Shown piece by piece: positions 40,770 through 49,501 of a stretch of 54,282 nt of DNA. Origin of the DNA: Acinetobacter johnsonii CIP 64.6 (GTDB lineage Bacteria; Pseudomonadota; Gammaproteobacteria; Pseudomonadales; Moraxellaceae); NCBI RefSeq assembly GCF_000368045.1, contig NZ_KB849236.1, forward strand, positions 167,448-221,729, given 5' to 3'. Position 1 is the stretch's first letter. Each line of letters opens with the position of its first letter. Under the pieces are notes generated by a model. That model was not told the DNA's origin, did no database searches, and saw nothing but the letters and a program-made list of their open reading frames with translations. The position numbers and the translations under genes are program-made.

Positions 40770-41744
40770 CTAAGACATACAACGTACACCGCCGCCCATA
40801 TGACAGACATTTGAAGACTGTATTGGGACAACAGTACGTTTGGTTACACTACGAATTTGCTTTAAAGCGACAGCATCTTCTTTAATCCCAAATTGCGGGA
40901 AGTAAATCCGTTCAGGCGTCACCAGCATATTGGTGTACAGGCCACATGCAGAACCAAATTTTTCATCGTAGATTTCGCTGCCATCATAAGGGGTGATGAT
41001 TTCACGAATTTTAACATTGGGAATGCCGCGCTTTAAATCGGCTTTAAGTTGCTTGGCATAGTCGGGATCTTCAGGGTAAGAGTTAATCACCAAGGTGTTT
41101 TGGTCGACAAAGCTGACCACACCATCGGCATGTTCCAAGCCCCCTTGTTCATCGGCTTCAATGAAGGTAATCTGCTTTGCACCTGTTAGAGCCATGAGTT
41201 TTTTACGGGCTTCGCTTTCGGTGAGCTTGTTATCCGCTAGGAATTTGGTGCTGAGGACGACATTGCCATAACCATCTTCCACCCAGTTTCCGCCATCATT
41301 CAATAGTTTGCTTTGCGAAAACTGTAAGCCAGCCTTTTGGCTGTAGTACTTAAATTCGTCTTGCACTTCATCTGAAATGGCCTGACCTTTTTTAGCGCCA
41401 CCTTGTCCTGCCGCCGTGTAGCGGAACATGACGGGTTGAGCAGGATTGGCGCTGGTGAAGTCGCGCATCCAAATGTCATGCATCGGTGCGATTGCCACAT
41501 GCTTTGTGCCCAAGGCTTTTACATAGTCGGGGTAGAGGCCTTTGTCCGTCAGAACAACGACATTGTCTCCGTTTTTAATAATTTTTTTTGCATAATCGAC
41601 GTGAAAATCAAAAATATCATCAATCATTTTTGCATAGTACGCATCATTACTTTGAGGCGATACCAGTACAATTAATTCAGCTTTGGCTACAAGTGGAATC
41701 ATGCTGAGTACAGCCATACTTATTTTCAGTGCTAAAGATTTCAT
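40770..41744 (-). CDS. Exported agmatine-deiminase/peptidylarginine-deiminase-family protein
   Basis: 324 residues from the ATG at 41744 (AGAGG ribosome site), giving a clean signal peptide MKSLALKISMAVLSMIPLVAKA, cut about residue 22. The longer frame adds 12 residues with no purpose. The guanidino-modifying fold is shown by the ordered motifs IWMRDF, NDGGNWVEDG, EHADGVVSF (His), and the C-terminal VCHMGGGVRCM with the nucleophilic Cys next to G-G-G. Cytosolic agmatine deiminases lack a signal peptide, so this one must act in the periplasm or outside. The substrate may be agmatine or arginine derivatives. Confidence 0.85.
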   Translation of the reverse strand: MKSLALKISMAVLSMIPLVAKAELIVLVSPQSNDAYYAKMIDDIFDFHVDYAKKIIKNGDNVVVLTDKGLYPDYVKALGTKHVAIAPMHDIWMRDFTSANPAQPVMFRYTAAGQGGAKKGQAISDEVQDEFKYYSQKAGLQFSQSKLLNDGGNWVEDGYGNVVLSTKFLADNKLTESEARKKLMALTGAKQITFIEADEQGGLEHADGVVSFVDQNTLVINSYPEDPDYAKQLKADLKRGIPNVKIREIITPYDGSEIYDEKFGSACGLYTNMLVTPERIYFPQFGIKEDAVALKQIRSVTKRTVVPIQSSNVCHMGGGVRCMS

Positions 41745-41854
41745 TATCTGTGACCTCTTTGTAGTGTAGGTGAAGTCCATTTTTATTATGTTTAGTGTAG
41801 AGAATTATGCTCTAGTGAGTAATCACCAACCGAATGTACGATAGAAGGTGAGCG

Positions 41855-41882
41855 AGCATGAGCTATTTTGAACGCTCATGCT
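41855..41882 (-). terminator. Hairpin after the UPF0145 pair
   Basis: AGCATGAGC and GCTCATGCT are a 9-bp stem around 10 bases. It lies just after the stop of the membrane-anchored UPF0145 gene on the minus strand. No clear T-run follows, so termination is only probable. Confidence 0.45.
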
Positions 41883-41890
41883 ATTTGAGT

Positions 41891-42361
41891 TTAGTGAATG
41901 GATAATTGATCAATAGTGACTGTTTGAGGACTTTGAATGGCAGTCCCATAAGCAAAGACTTCAACCATACCGCCTTGCATGCCCATTTCTGTGGTCGCCA
42001 GTCGCATACAAGCAATATGCGTTGCGCCGTGCTTTTCCGCTTCAAGTTTGAGTCGGACGATGGCTTCACGACGGGCACGATCGATGACACTTTCATAGCT
42101 GGTGAGTCTACCCCCAAAAAAGTTTTGCACGGTCGCCAACACATATTTGAAATAATCATGAGAAATCACAACATTGCTACTGATCATGTGCCCAGACTGT
42201 TCGAAGCTTACTTTGCGTAAATTACCCACGGTAATGTAAGCAAGACGCTTCTCATTCTGTTCAAGCTGCGCCAAATGTTTACGTTCATTGTAGCGACCAA
42301 AGCCAAAACCGACGCTAAAGAGCACCGCATAGATCAGCAGTTGGAAAACTAAACTTTCCAT
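41891..42361 (-). CDS. UPF0145/YbjQ-family protein with an N-terminal membrane helix
   Basis: 156 residues. TM at about 5-22 (VFQLLIYAVLFSVGFGFG), a charged linker (RYNERKHLAQLEQNEKR), then a YbjQ-like domain (about 45-145). The YbjQ pattern is GGRLTSYESVIDRARREAIVRL, GATHIACMRLAT and VEVFAYGTAI. Family members form ring-like oligomers and have been called heavy-metal-binding without firm function. It starts 3 bases after the cytosolic paralogue stops. Thus a soluble and an anchored version are co-expressed. Confidence 0.8.
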   Translation of the reverse strand: MESLVFQLLIYAVLFSVGFGFGRYNERKHLAQLEQNEKRLAYITVGNLRKVSFEQSGHMISSNVVISHDYFKYVLATVQNFFGGRLTSYESVIDRARREAIVRLKLEAEKHGATHIACMRLATTEMGMQGGMVEVFAYGTAIQSPQTVTIDQLSIH

Positions 42362-42364
42362 TGC

Positions 42365-42721
42365 TTAGACCTGTGTGGGAAATGGATCGGGGAGATGGTT
42401 GTCTAACGGTGTGACACGGACTGCAGTGCCATAAACAAATAACTCAGATGCACCTTGGGCAATATTTGAGGTTGAAAAACGAATACCTACAATGGCATTG
42501 GCCCCTAAGTCTTGTGCTTTTGCAATCATACGATTCATGGCTTCTTGGCGGGATTCTTCTAAAAGCTCGGTATAGGCAGTGAGCTCACCACCGACAATAT
42601 TTTTTAAACCTGCCAAGAAGTCACGCCCGACATGTTTACTTCGAACCGTACTGCCATAGACCACATCCAGTTGTTGAGAAATGCGATGTCCAGGAACAGA
42701 CTCAAGGTTACTTAAAAGCAT
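42365..42721 (-). CDS. UPF0145/YbjQ-family protein
   Basis: 118 residues from the ATG at 42721. A TTG at 42730 would add three. The full YbjQ domain is present: VVYGSTVRSKHVGRDFLAGL, GGELTAYTELLEESRQEAM, ANAIVGIRFSTSN and ELFVYGTAVRV. Proteins of this family assemble as pentamers in structures but have no agreed role. It is the first gene of a two-gene unit with the anchored paralogue. Confidence 0.85.
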   Translation of the reverse strand: MLLSNLESVPGHRISQQLDVVYGSTVRSKHVGRDFLAGLKNIVGGELTAYTELLEESRQEAMNRMIAKAQDLGANAIVGIRFSTSNIAQGASELFVYGTAVRVTPLDNHLPDPFPTQV

Positions 42722-42785
42722 AATGTTCAATATTCAAATGATTTGATTATCTTTGAAGATAGGAAAAAGCCCAGCAAAAAGCAAT

Positions 42786-42813
42786 AAAAAAGCCCACCGA
42801 AGTGAGCTTTTGA
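42786..42813 (-). terminator. Terminator of the adeIJK operon
   Basis: On the minus strand: AAAAGCTCAC-TTCG-GTGGGCTTTTTT, a 10-bp stem with a stable UUCG loop and a T-run, 14 bases after the adeK stop. Confidence 0.85.
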
Positions 42814-42824
42814 TGTTGCAAACC

Positions 42825-44285
42825 TTAGTTTGCTGTTTTGTTGTATTTCACATCTGAAGAAGAAGGCTGTTTCACCACTTGATCCGTCGTGTTGGCTTTA
42901 ACGCCGCCACCGAGGGTTTTATACACTTCAACTTGGTTGTTCAAGTTTGCTTGTTCAAGCAATAACAAACCTTGTTCCGCTGAGTACGATGTACGCTGTG
43001 CATCAAGTACAGTCAGGTAGTTATCAATACCTGCACGGAAGCGAGCCGTTGAAAGTTTATAGGTGGTGTTGGTTGCGTCGACCAGACGACGTTGCGCTGC
43101 TAGACGGTCACCAATATTTTCACGTACTGCCAAGGCATCATTCACTTCACGGAAAGCGGTTTGAATGGTTTTTTCATAATCTGACAACGCAATTTTTTGG
43201 TCAGTTTCTGAAATCTTCACATTGGCACGACGTGTGCCCCAGTCAAAGATTGGAATATCCAAGCTTGGGCCAAGTGACCACACAAAGGCACCTGATTTAA
43301 ACAAATCGCTTAAATCTGTCGATGCATAACCAGCTGTGCCTGTTAAGCTGATAGTTGGGTACAACTGTGCTTTTGCCGCACCAATGTTGGCACCCGCAGC
43401 AGACAGTTGATATTCCGCAGCGCGGACATCAGGACGGTTATTCAACAAGTCGCTTGGTAAGCCCGCTGTCAACGCTGTACTTTGGGTAATGCGTTTCACA
43501 GGTTGAGGAGACAATAAGTTTGCAGGAACAGGCTGACCCACCAACAGGTTGAGCAAGTTCTGAGCTTGTGCAAGTTGAGTCTTGTAGTTCGCAACGTCAT
43601 TACGCGCGGTTTCAACCGAAATTTGCGCTTGACGTACAGGGACTTCGCTGTCGATACCTACATCAAAACGTTTTTTGTTCAGATTGTATGATTCAAGCTG
43701 TGCTTTTAAGGTTTGGTCTGCCAGTTTTAAGTTGGCATTGGCAAACGAATAGCTCAGCCATGCTTGTGCAACCTGACCAATCAACGAAATTTGTGTTGCA
43801 TCACGTGCACTTTGAGTCGCCAAATAGCTGTCTAAAGCATTGTCTTTTAAGCTACGAACACGACCCCAAAAGTCTAATTCATACGCAGTTACGCCAAGGC
43901 CAACATTATATGTTGTCATAGGTTTGTTGCTGCTGAGTGTATCTTGGCGAAGCACACTACCACTTGCACCAATGGTTGGCAGTTGGTTGTTTTCGCTAAT
44001 TTGATACGCTTGCTGAGCACGTTGAATATTTAAAGTCGCCGTACGGAGGTCACGGTTATTGGCTAGTGCTAACTCGATGACTTGGACTAAACGCTGATCA
44101 GCAAAAAAGTCTTTATAGCCTTGTTCTGCAACAGATGGACCTGTCGTTGAACCAATATATCCTGTTGGGATATCCGCTTGAGCGACGGGTTCTGGACCAC
44201 GCATGCTTTGACATGCAGTCAAAGCAAGCGCAAGTGCAGATACCGCAATGCTACGACCTGAAATAGACCATACTTTTTGCATCAC
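42825..44285 (-). CDS. adeK: RND efflux outer-membrane lipoprotein AdeK
   Basis: 486-residue TolC/OprM-type channel that completes the AdeIJK pump. The lipoprotein signal peptide ends L-T-A-C-Q (Cys about 25). Two repeated beta-strand/alpha-hairpin units follow, e.g. LALANNRDLRTATLNIQRA in the first and LLNNRPDVRAAEYQLSAAGANIG in the second. It overlaps adeJ by 4 bases (ATGA). The sequence matches the Acinetobacter AdeK type closely. Confidence 0.93.
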   Translation of the reverse strand: MMQKVWSISGRSIAVSALALALTACQSMRGPEPVAQADIPTGYIGSTTGPSVAEQGYKDFFADQRLVQVIELALANNRDLRTATLNIQRAQQAYQISENNQLPTIGASGSVLRQDTLSSNKPMTTYNVGLGVTAYELDFWGRVRSLKDNALDSYLATQSARDATQISLIGQVAQAWLSYSFANANLKLADQTLKAQLESYNLNKKRFDVGIDSEVPVRQAQISVETARNDVANYKTQLAQAQNLLNLLVGQPVPANLLSPQPVKRITQSTALTAGLPSDLLNNRPDVRAAEYQLSAAGANIGAAKAQLYPTISLTGTAGYASTDLSDLFKSGAFVWSLGPSLDIPIFDWGTRRANVKISETDQKIALSDYEKTIQTAFREVNDALAVRENIGDRLAAQRRLVDATNTTYKLSTARFRAGIDNYLTVLDAQRTSYSAEQGLLLLEQANLNNQVEVYKTLGGGVKANTTDQVVKQPSSSDVKYNKTAN

Positions 44286-47200
44286 GATGTTTGCTCCTGA
44301 TTATTTTGTTTCTTAGGTTTGTATTTGAAAATACTACGAATCCAAACAAAGAATACTGGAATGAAGAAAATACCCAACAGTGTAGAACTAATTACACCAC
44401 CAAGGACACCAAAGCCTACCGAGTGTTGGCTACCTGCACCAGCACCTGTTGAAAGGGCAAGCGGAAGGACACCAAAACCGAATGCAAGGGTGGTCATGAT
44501 AATTGGGCGTAAACGCATTTTTGCAGCATGAAGGGTTGCATCAAACAAGTCTTCACCTTGTTCTTGCAACTCTTTTGCAAACTCTACGATCAAGATCGCA
44601 TTTTTCGCAGAAAGACCAATCACGGCAACAATCGCAACTTGGAAGTAGATGTTGAACGATAAGTTTGGATCGCCCTTAATGATCATACCTAACCATGTCA
44701 GTGCAAATGCACCAAGAATACCGAGTGGTACAACTAGCAATACTGAAACAGGGATAGACCAACTTTCATACAATGCGGCAAGACATAAGAAGACGATAAG
44801 CATTGAAAGAACAAGCAGCGGAGCTGTTTGATTGCCCGAATCACGTTCTTCTAAAGATAAGCCTGTCCATTCATAGTCGAAACCTTGTAAGCCCATAGAT
44901 GGTAACTTACCAATAATTTCTTCCATCGCGAGCATTGCATCACCCGAACTTACGCCCGGTGCTGGAGTACCTTGAATGTTTACAGAAGATACACCGTTAT
45001 AACGCTCTAGACGTGGTGAACCATAAGTCCATTCGCCTGTTGCAAATGCTGAGAATGGAACCATTGTGCCGCTACTATTACGTACATACCACTTGTTCAA
45101 GTCTTCAGGCATCATACGTGCATTTGCTTCGCCTTGCACATAGACTTTTTTCACACGACCACGGTCTACGAAGTCATTAATATATGAACCACCCCAAGCC
45201 ATGCTCATGGTTGTATTGATATCCGCAATACTGACACCCATTGCGCCTGCTTGTGCTTGGTCAATACTAATTTGATACTGAGGTGTATCTTCTTGACCAT
45301 TTGGACGCACACCTGTAAGGCGTTTATCCTGTGCTGCCATACCTAAAATCGCATTACGTGCAGCAATCAGTTTTTCATGACCTTGACCACTCGCATCTTT
45401 TAATTGGATGTCAAAACCAGCAGATACACCTAATTCAGGCATTGCAGGTAACTGTAATGGCATGATGTAAGATGCGTCTTTCACAATCATATTCAATGCC
45501 ATACCACGTTGGATGATGGCACCAATTTGCGACTCAGGTGTCGTACGCTCACTCCAGTCCTTCAGCTTGATAAAGGCAAGACCTGCGTTTTGACCAACAC
45601 CTGTGAATGAGAAACCAGAAACAGTAAAGATAGACTCTACATGTTCTTTTTCTTTATTCATGAAATAGTCTGTCATTGTGGTGATGACTTTATCGGTACG
45701 TTCAAGGCTTGCACTTGGTGGAAGCTGAACTAAAGTCATGACGACGCCTTGGTCTTCGTCAGGCAAGAATGAGGATGGTAAAGCTTTATATAGGCCAACT
45801 AAGCCTGCAATCACCAGTAAATAAACCACACCAGAAAATACTTTATGATGGGTCATACGGTTGACACCACCTTGGTATTTTACGGATAGCTTTTCAAAGC
45901 TGCTGTTAAACCAACGGAAGAAACGCGCAAAAATATTATTACTTTCTGCTTTATTCGGATCGTGTTGTTTTAACAAGGTTGCACACAGGGCAGGGGTGAA
46001 GGTTAATGCCACGATCAGTGACAAAATCATTGCGGTAACTAGCGTAATCGAGAACTGACGGTAAATAACACCGGTTGTACCTGCAAAGAATGCCATCGGT
46101 ACGAATACCGCAGTTAATACACTGGTAATACCGACCAAGGCACCAGAAATCTGTTGCATTGATTTTTCGGTCGCAGCTACAGGGTCGAGGTGTTCTTCTT
46201 GCATTACCCGCTCGACGTTTTCCACCACAACAATCGCATCATCGACCAGAAGACCAATCGCTAAGACCATCGCAAACATAGTGAGCGTGTTGATTGAGAA
46301 ACCGAAGATGTTAATGACAGCAAATGTGCCCAATACAACCACTGGAACAGCTAATGTTGGGATAATCGTGGCACGCCAGTTCTGTAAGAATAAGAACATG
46401 ACAATGAACACCAACACGACAGCTTCAATCAACGTGTGTACAACACTTTCAATCGACAGCTTAATAAACGGTGTGGTGTCATAAGCCAGTTGATCTTTTA
46501 AACCATTTGGGTAGTTTTTACGAAGTTCACTGAGGCGCTTTTCTACAGCCGCTGCTGTATCTAGTGCATTTGCACCAGTTGCCAGTTTAATCGCAACACC
46601 GCCAGCAGCCTTACCATTAAATTTAGAGTCGAACTGATAGTTATCTGACCCGAGTTCAACACGCGCAACATCGCCTAAGCGAACTTGAGCACCTGAGGCT
46701 GTATTTTTCAAAAAGATATTTCTAAACTGCTCAGGCGTCTGCAACATACTTTGCGCATTGACCGTAGCATTCAGAACTTGTCCCTGAATTGATGGAGCAC
46801 CACCGAGTTGACCCACAGCAACTTGTGAGTTTTGCGCATTAATGGCAGTTGCAACATCACTTGGAGTAATTTGTAAGCTGGTCATTTTCGCTGGATCAAG
46901 CCAAATACGCATCGCGTATGAACCACCAAAAACTTGGACTTCACCCACACCTGCAACACGGCTCAGCGGTTCAGAAATGTTTGAGTTTACATAGTCTTTA
47001 ATGTCGGCAGCAGATAAGCTTCCATCTGGAGAGTAAAATGCAAGAACTTGCATAAAGCTCGCACCAGACTTGGTGACTTTTACACCTTGACGTTGTACAT
47101 CTTCAGGTAAAAGCGCTGTTGCCGATTGTAGTTTATTCTGTACTTGAACTTGAGCAATATCAGGATCGATGCCTTGTTCAAAGTTTAAGTTAATAGACGC

Positions 47201-47461
47201 TTGACCGTTACCCGCACTGTTTGAAGAGATATAACGTAGACCATCCAGACCATTCATTTGTTGTTCAATGATCTGAGTGACTGTGTTTTCAACAGTCTGT
47301 GCAGAAGCACCTGGATAAGTTGCAGAGATTGTCACCGAGGGTGGTGCAATCGTCGGATATTGGGCAACTGGCATTTTTGTCAGCGTGAGAATACCCGCCA
47401 ACATAATCACCAGTGCAATCACCCACGCAAAAATGGGGCGATGAATAAAAAATTGAGCCAT
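44282..47461 (-). CDS. adeJ: RND multidrug efflux transporter AdeJ
   Basis: 1059-residue HAE1-family proton/drug antiporter. TM1 starts MAQFFIHRPIFAWVIALV. The proton-relay acids lie in GLLVDDAIVVVENVERVM (TM4), and a Lys is in SAKNAILIVEFAKEL (TM10). There are two large periplasmic loops with the drug-binding porter domain. The length and the start/stop overlap with adeK fit. AdeIJK is intrinsic in Acinetobacter and exports several antibiotic classes, dyes and lipids. Confidence 0.96.
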   Translation of the reverse strand: MAQFFIHRPIFAWVIALVIMLAGILTLTKMPVAQYPTIAPPSVTISATYPGASAQTVENTVTQIIEQQMNGLDGLRYISSNSAGNGQASINLNFEQGIDPDIAQVQVQNKLQSATALLPEDVQRQGVKVTKSGASFMQVLAFYSPDGSLSAADIKDYVNSNISEPLSRVAGVGEVQVFGGSYAMRIWLDPAKMTSLQITPSDVATAINAQNSQVAVGQLGGAPSIQGQVLNATVNAQSMLQTPEQFRNIFLKNTASGAQVRLGDVARVELGSDNYQFDSKFNGKAAGGVAIKLATGANALDTAAAVEKRLSELRKNYPNGLKDQLAYDTTPFIKLSIESVVHTLIEAVVLVFIVMFLFLQNWRATIIPTLAVPVVVLGTFAVINIFGFSINTLTMFAMVLAIGLLVDDAIVVVENVERVMQEEHLDPVAATEKSMQQISGALVGITSVLTAVFVPMAFFAGTTGVIYRQFSITLVTAMILSLIVALTFTPALCATLLKQHDPNKAESNNIFARFFRWFNSSFEKLSVKYQGGVNRMTHHKVFSGVVYLLVIAGLVGLYKALPSSFLPDEDQGVVMTLVQLPPSASLERTDKVITTMTDYFMNKEKEHVESIFTVSGFSFTGVGQNAGLAFIKLKDWSERTTPESQIGAIIQRGMALNMIVKDASYIMPLQLPAMPELGVSAGFDIQLKDASGQGHEKLIAARNAILGMAAQDKRLTGVRPNGQEDTPQYQISIDQAQAGAMGVSIADINTTMSMAWGGSYINDFVDRGRVKKVYVQGEANARMMPEDLNKWYVRNSSGTMVPFSAFATGEWTYGSPRLERYNGVSSVNIQGTPAPGVSSGDAMLAMEEIIGKLPSMGLQGFDYEWTGLSLEERDSGNQTAPLLVLSMLIVFLCLAALYESWSIPVSVLLVVPLGILGAFALTWLGMIIKGDPNLSFNIYFQVAIVAVIGLSAKNAILIVEFAKELQEQGEDLFDATLHAAKMRLRPIIMTTLAFGFGVLPLALSTGAGAGSQHSVGFGVLGGVISSTLLGIFFIPVFFVWIRSIFKYKPKKQNNQEQTS

Positions 47462-47473
47462 TCAGTCTACCCC

Positions 47474-48718
47474 TTATGCGTTTGAAGTAGCTTTTTGTTC
47501 AGTTTTTGCACCAGCTTCTGTCTTTTTAGCATCCGTTGTTGGAGCTTGAGGTGCTGCTGCTTTAGGTTGATACGGTTTCGCAACAACTTTCTGTTCAGCT
47601 TTAACTTTAGCTATTCCGTCAACAATAACTTTTTCACCTGTTTTAAGGCCTTGAGTCACAATCCAGTCTTGGCCTTGAATACCAACTGTGGTGATTTGAC
47701 GAGGCTCTACTACGCCTTTGTCATTCACAATCATTGCCATCGCTTGACCTGTTGGTGTGCGAGTCACTGCAATTTGCGGCACTAACATCGCATTCGGGAT
47801 TACGCCTTGAACGATTTGTGCATTGGCAAACATACCTGGAAGCAGCAAGTGATTCGGGTTCGGGAACACCGCACGAATCGTCACAGTCCCTGTATCTGGG
47901 TTGACACTGGCATCAGAGAACGCTAAACGGCCTTCGATTGGATAGTCACTGCCATCTTCAAGTTTCAGCTTCACACGCGTGTTGTTACTGCTGTCTAAGC
48001 TACCTTTACTCAATTGTTGACGTAAACGAAGAAGTTCAGAGCTTGATTGGTTGATATCAACATAGATTGGGTCTAAACGTTGAATTGTCACCAATGGCTC
48101 TGTTTGGTTTGCAGTCACCAAAGCACCCGCAGTAACTGTAGAGCGGTTGGTTTGACCTGAAATTGGTGAGCGTATGGTTGAATAACCTAAGTCCACTTCA
48201 GCATTTTTAACTTGAGCACGTGCTGCGGCCACTTGTGCCTCAGCAACCTTTACTTGACCCACTAAGTCGTCATAGTCCTGTTTCGCAACAGCGTTGCTTG
48301 AAACCAGTTGCTGATAACGATTTAGTTTGGTTCTGAGTGTGCTTAAATTCGCTTCTTGTTGTAATAATGCTGCTTTGGCATTATCAAATGTTGCGCGGTT
48401 GGTACGAGCATCAAGTTCATAAAGTGCTTGACCTTCACGTACATAACTGCCTTCCGCAAACAAACGTTTTAGAATGATCCCACTCGTTTGTGGGCGAACT
48501 TCAGAGATTTCAAATGCCGTGGTTCTGCCAGATAACTCTACAGATTGTTCTACATTTTGTGGTTGTGCAACAATGACACCGACTTCAGTAGGTGGCATTT
48601 GTTGAGAAGCGCCAGCTTGCTGCGCATCCTTTGGATCTTTGCTACAACCAACAAGTGCAATACTCGTTGCTAATGCGCAAGCGGTAAGGGCTGGGGCCCA
48701 AAGCTTTGCCGACATCAT
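47474..48718 (-). CDS. adeI: RND efflux membrane-fusion protein AdeI
   Basis: 414-residue periplasmic adaptor. The lipoprotein signal ends A-L-V-G-C-S (Cys about 25). Then come the lipoyl half-motifs (YELDARTNRATFD and later GYSTIRSPISGQTNR), an alpha-hairpin between them, a beta-barrel and the membrane-proximal domain. A low-complexity Ala/Lys/Thr tail ends it. GAGGTGG precedes tandem ATGs. It is the first gene of adeIJK, 12 bases ahead of adeJ. The PAP2 gene ends only 25 bases upstream. Confidence 0.94.
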   Translation of the reverse strand: MMSAKLWAPALTACALATSIALVGCSKDPKDAQQAGASQQMPPTEVGVIVAQPQNVEQSVELSGRTTAFEISEVRPQTSGIILKRLFAEGSYVREGQALYELDARTNRATFDNAKAALLQQEANLSTLRTKLNRYQQLVSSNAVAKQDYDDLVGQVKVAEAQVAAARAQVKNAEVDLGYSTIRSPISGQTNRSTVTAGALVTANQTEPLVTIQRLDPIYVDINQSSSELLRLRQQLSKGSLDSSNNTRVKLKLEDGSDYPIEGRLAFSDASVNPDTGTVTIRAVFPNPNHLLLPGMFANAQIVQGVIPNAMLVPQIAVTRTPTGQAMAMIVNDKGVVEPRQITTVGIQGQDWIVTQGLKTGEKVIVDGIAKVKAEQKVVAKPYQPKAAAPQAPTTDAKKTEAGAKTEQKATSNA

Positions 48719-48743
48719 AGTTCCACCTCGATTAGATTCTTAT

Positions 48744-49355
48744 CTAAAAATAATGTGTATTTAATTGGGTATATCTGCCGCACAAGATGTAAAGCAGTGA
48801 AATCCAGATAATACTAATGCTCCAACCTGCGAGAACGTCGGATGGGAAATGTACTCCAAGATAGACTCTTGAAATTCCCATCATCAGCATCCATAAAAGA
48901 GCAATGGATACAACATGACGATGTGCAGAAAATGGTCGACTTAAGAAAATGGCAAGACACGCCAAAGTGGCAGCATACATACTGTGCGCACTCGGAAAGG
49001 AAGCACCATAGCTCGTCACTAGGTGAAACATTTCTGGTGGGCGTGGTCTTGAAATTAGAAATTTAAGTAGCCAAGCAGAAGCAATACTTCCAACAACGCC
49101 TAAACCAATAAAAACAACATCTCTATACTTTTTATACCATGCACGATGGAAACACCATAGAGTGGTTAGAAATAATACAAACGGCATGCCGCCGAGTGCT
49201 GATAAAAGTATTGCAAGCTTATCTATAGGTTCAGTTCTTAATGTGCTGAAATATTCGACCATCGCCAGATCTAAATCTGTAAGTGGTTGAATGCTTAGAA
49301 CTAATGCACTGATTATAAATAAAATAATACCGATAAAAAGCAACAAGTAAGGCAT
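48744..49355 (-). CDS. PAP2-family membrane phosphatase
   Basis: 203 residues with about six helices. The acid-phosphatase signature is complete: K-F-L-I-S-R-P-R-P (motif 1), S-F-P-S-A-H-S (motif 2), and S-R-V-Y-L-G-V-H-F-P-S-D-V-L-A-G (motif 3). Such enzymes dephosphorylate undecaprenyl diphosphate or phosphatidylglycerol phosphate, often at the periplasmic face. It lies 25 bases upstream of adeI in the same direction, so it may share the adeIJK transcript. The start has only a weak ribosome site. Confidence 0.88.
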   Translation of the reverse strand: MPYLLLFIGIILFIISALVLSIQPLTDLDLAMVEYFSTLRTEPIDKLAILLSALGGMPFVLFLTTLWCFHRAWYKKYRDVVFIGLGVVGSIASAWLLKFLISRPRPPEMFHLVTSYGASFPSAHSMYAATLACLAIFLSRPFSAHRHVVSIALLWMLMMGISRVYLGVHFPSDVLAGWSISIIWISLLYILCGRYTQLNTHYF

Positions 49356-49406
49356 GCTGGAACTCGTGTCATTTCAACCGATTTAAGCGCGGTTATTTAC
49401 TGGGTT

Positions 49407-49478
49407 AAAGTGTACTCATCAGTACACTTTAATTCAAGTGTTGATTAATCATGTATAAAATTTTGTTTACAGTGTAAC
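49407..49478. promoter_or_regulatory. Inverted repeats upstream of the PAP2-adeIJK unit
   Basis: AAAGTGTACT-CATC-AGTACACTTT (49407-49430) is a 10-bp perfect inverted repeat. GTTTACAGTGTAAC (49465-49478) is an imperfect palindrome. Both lie in the 146-base gap upstream of the PAP2 gene. AdeN, a TetR-type repressor, controls adeIJK in A. baumannii and TetR proteins bind palindromes, but I cannot say that either site is AdeN's. The first could also be a terminator for neither or both flanking genes. Confidence 0.4.
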
Positions 49479-49501
49479 AAGAGCTCAAAATCAGTACAAA
49501 A

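Noticed and set aside
42719..42730. TTG start for the soluble UPF0145 protein
   Set aside because: No ribosome site favours it, and the ATG three codons later is the simpler start.
49407..49430. Inverted repeat as a plain terminator
   Set aside because: It has a good stem but no T-run on either side, and both neighbouring genes run on the minus strand with the repeat upstream of one and beyond the other's region, so an operator is equally likely.
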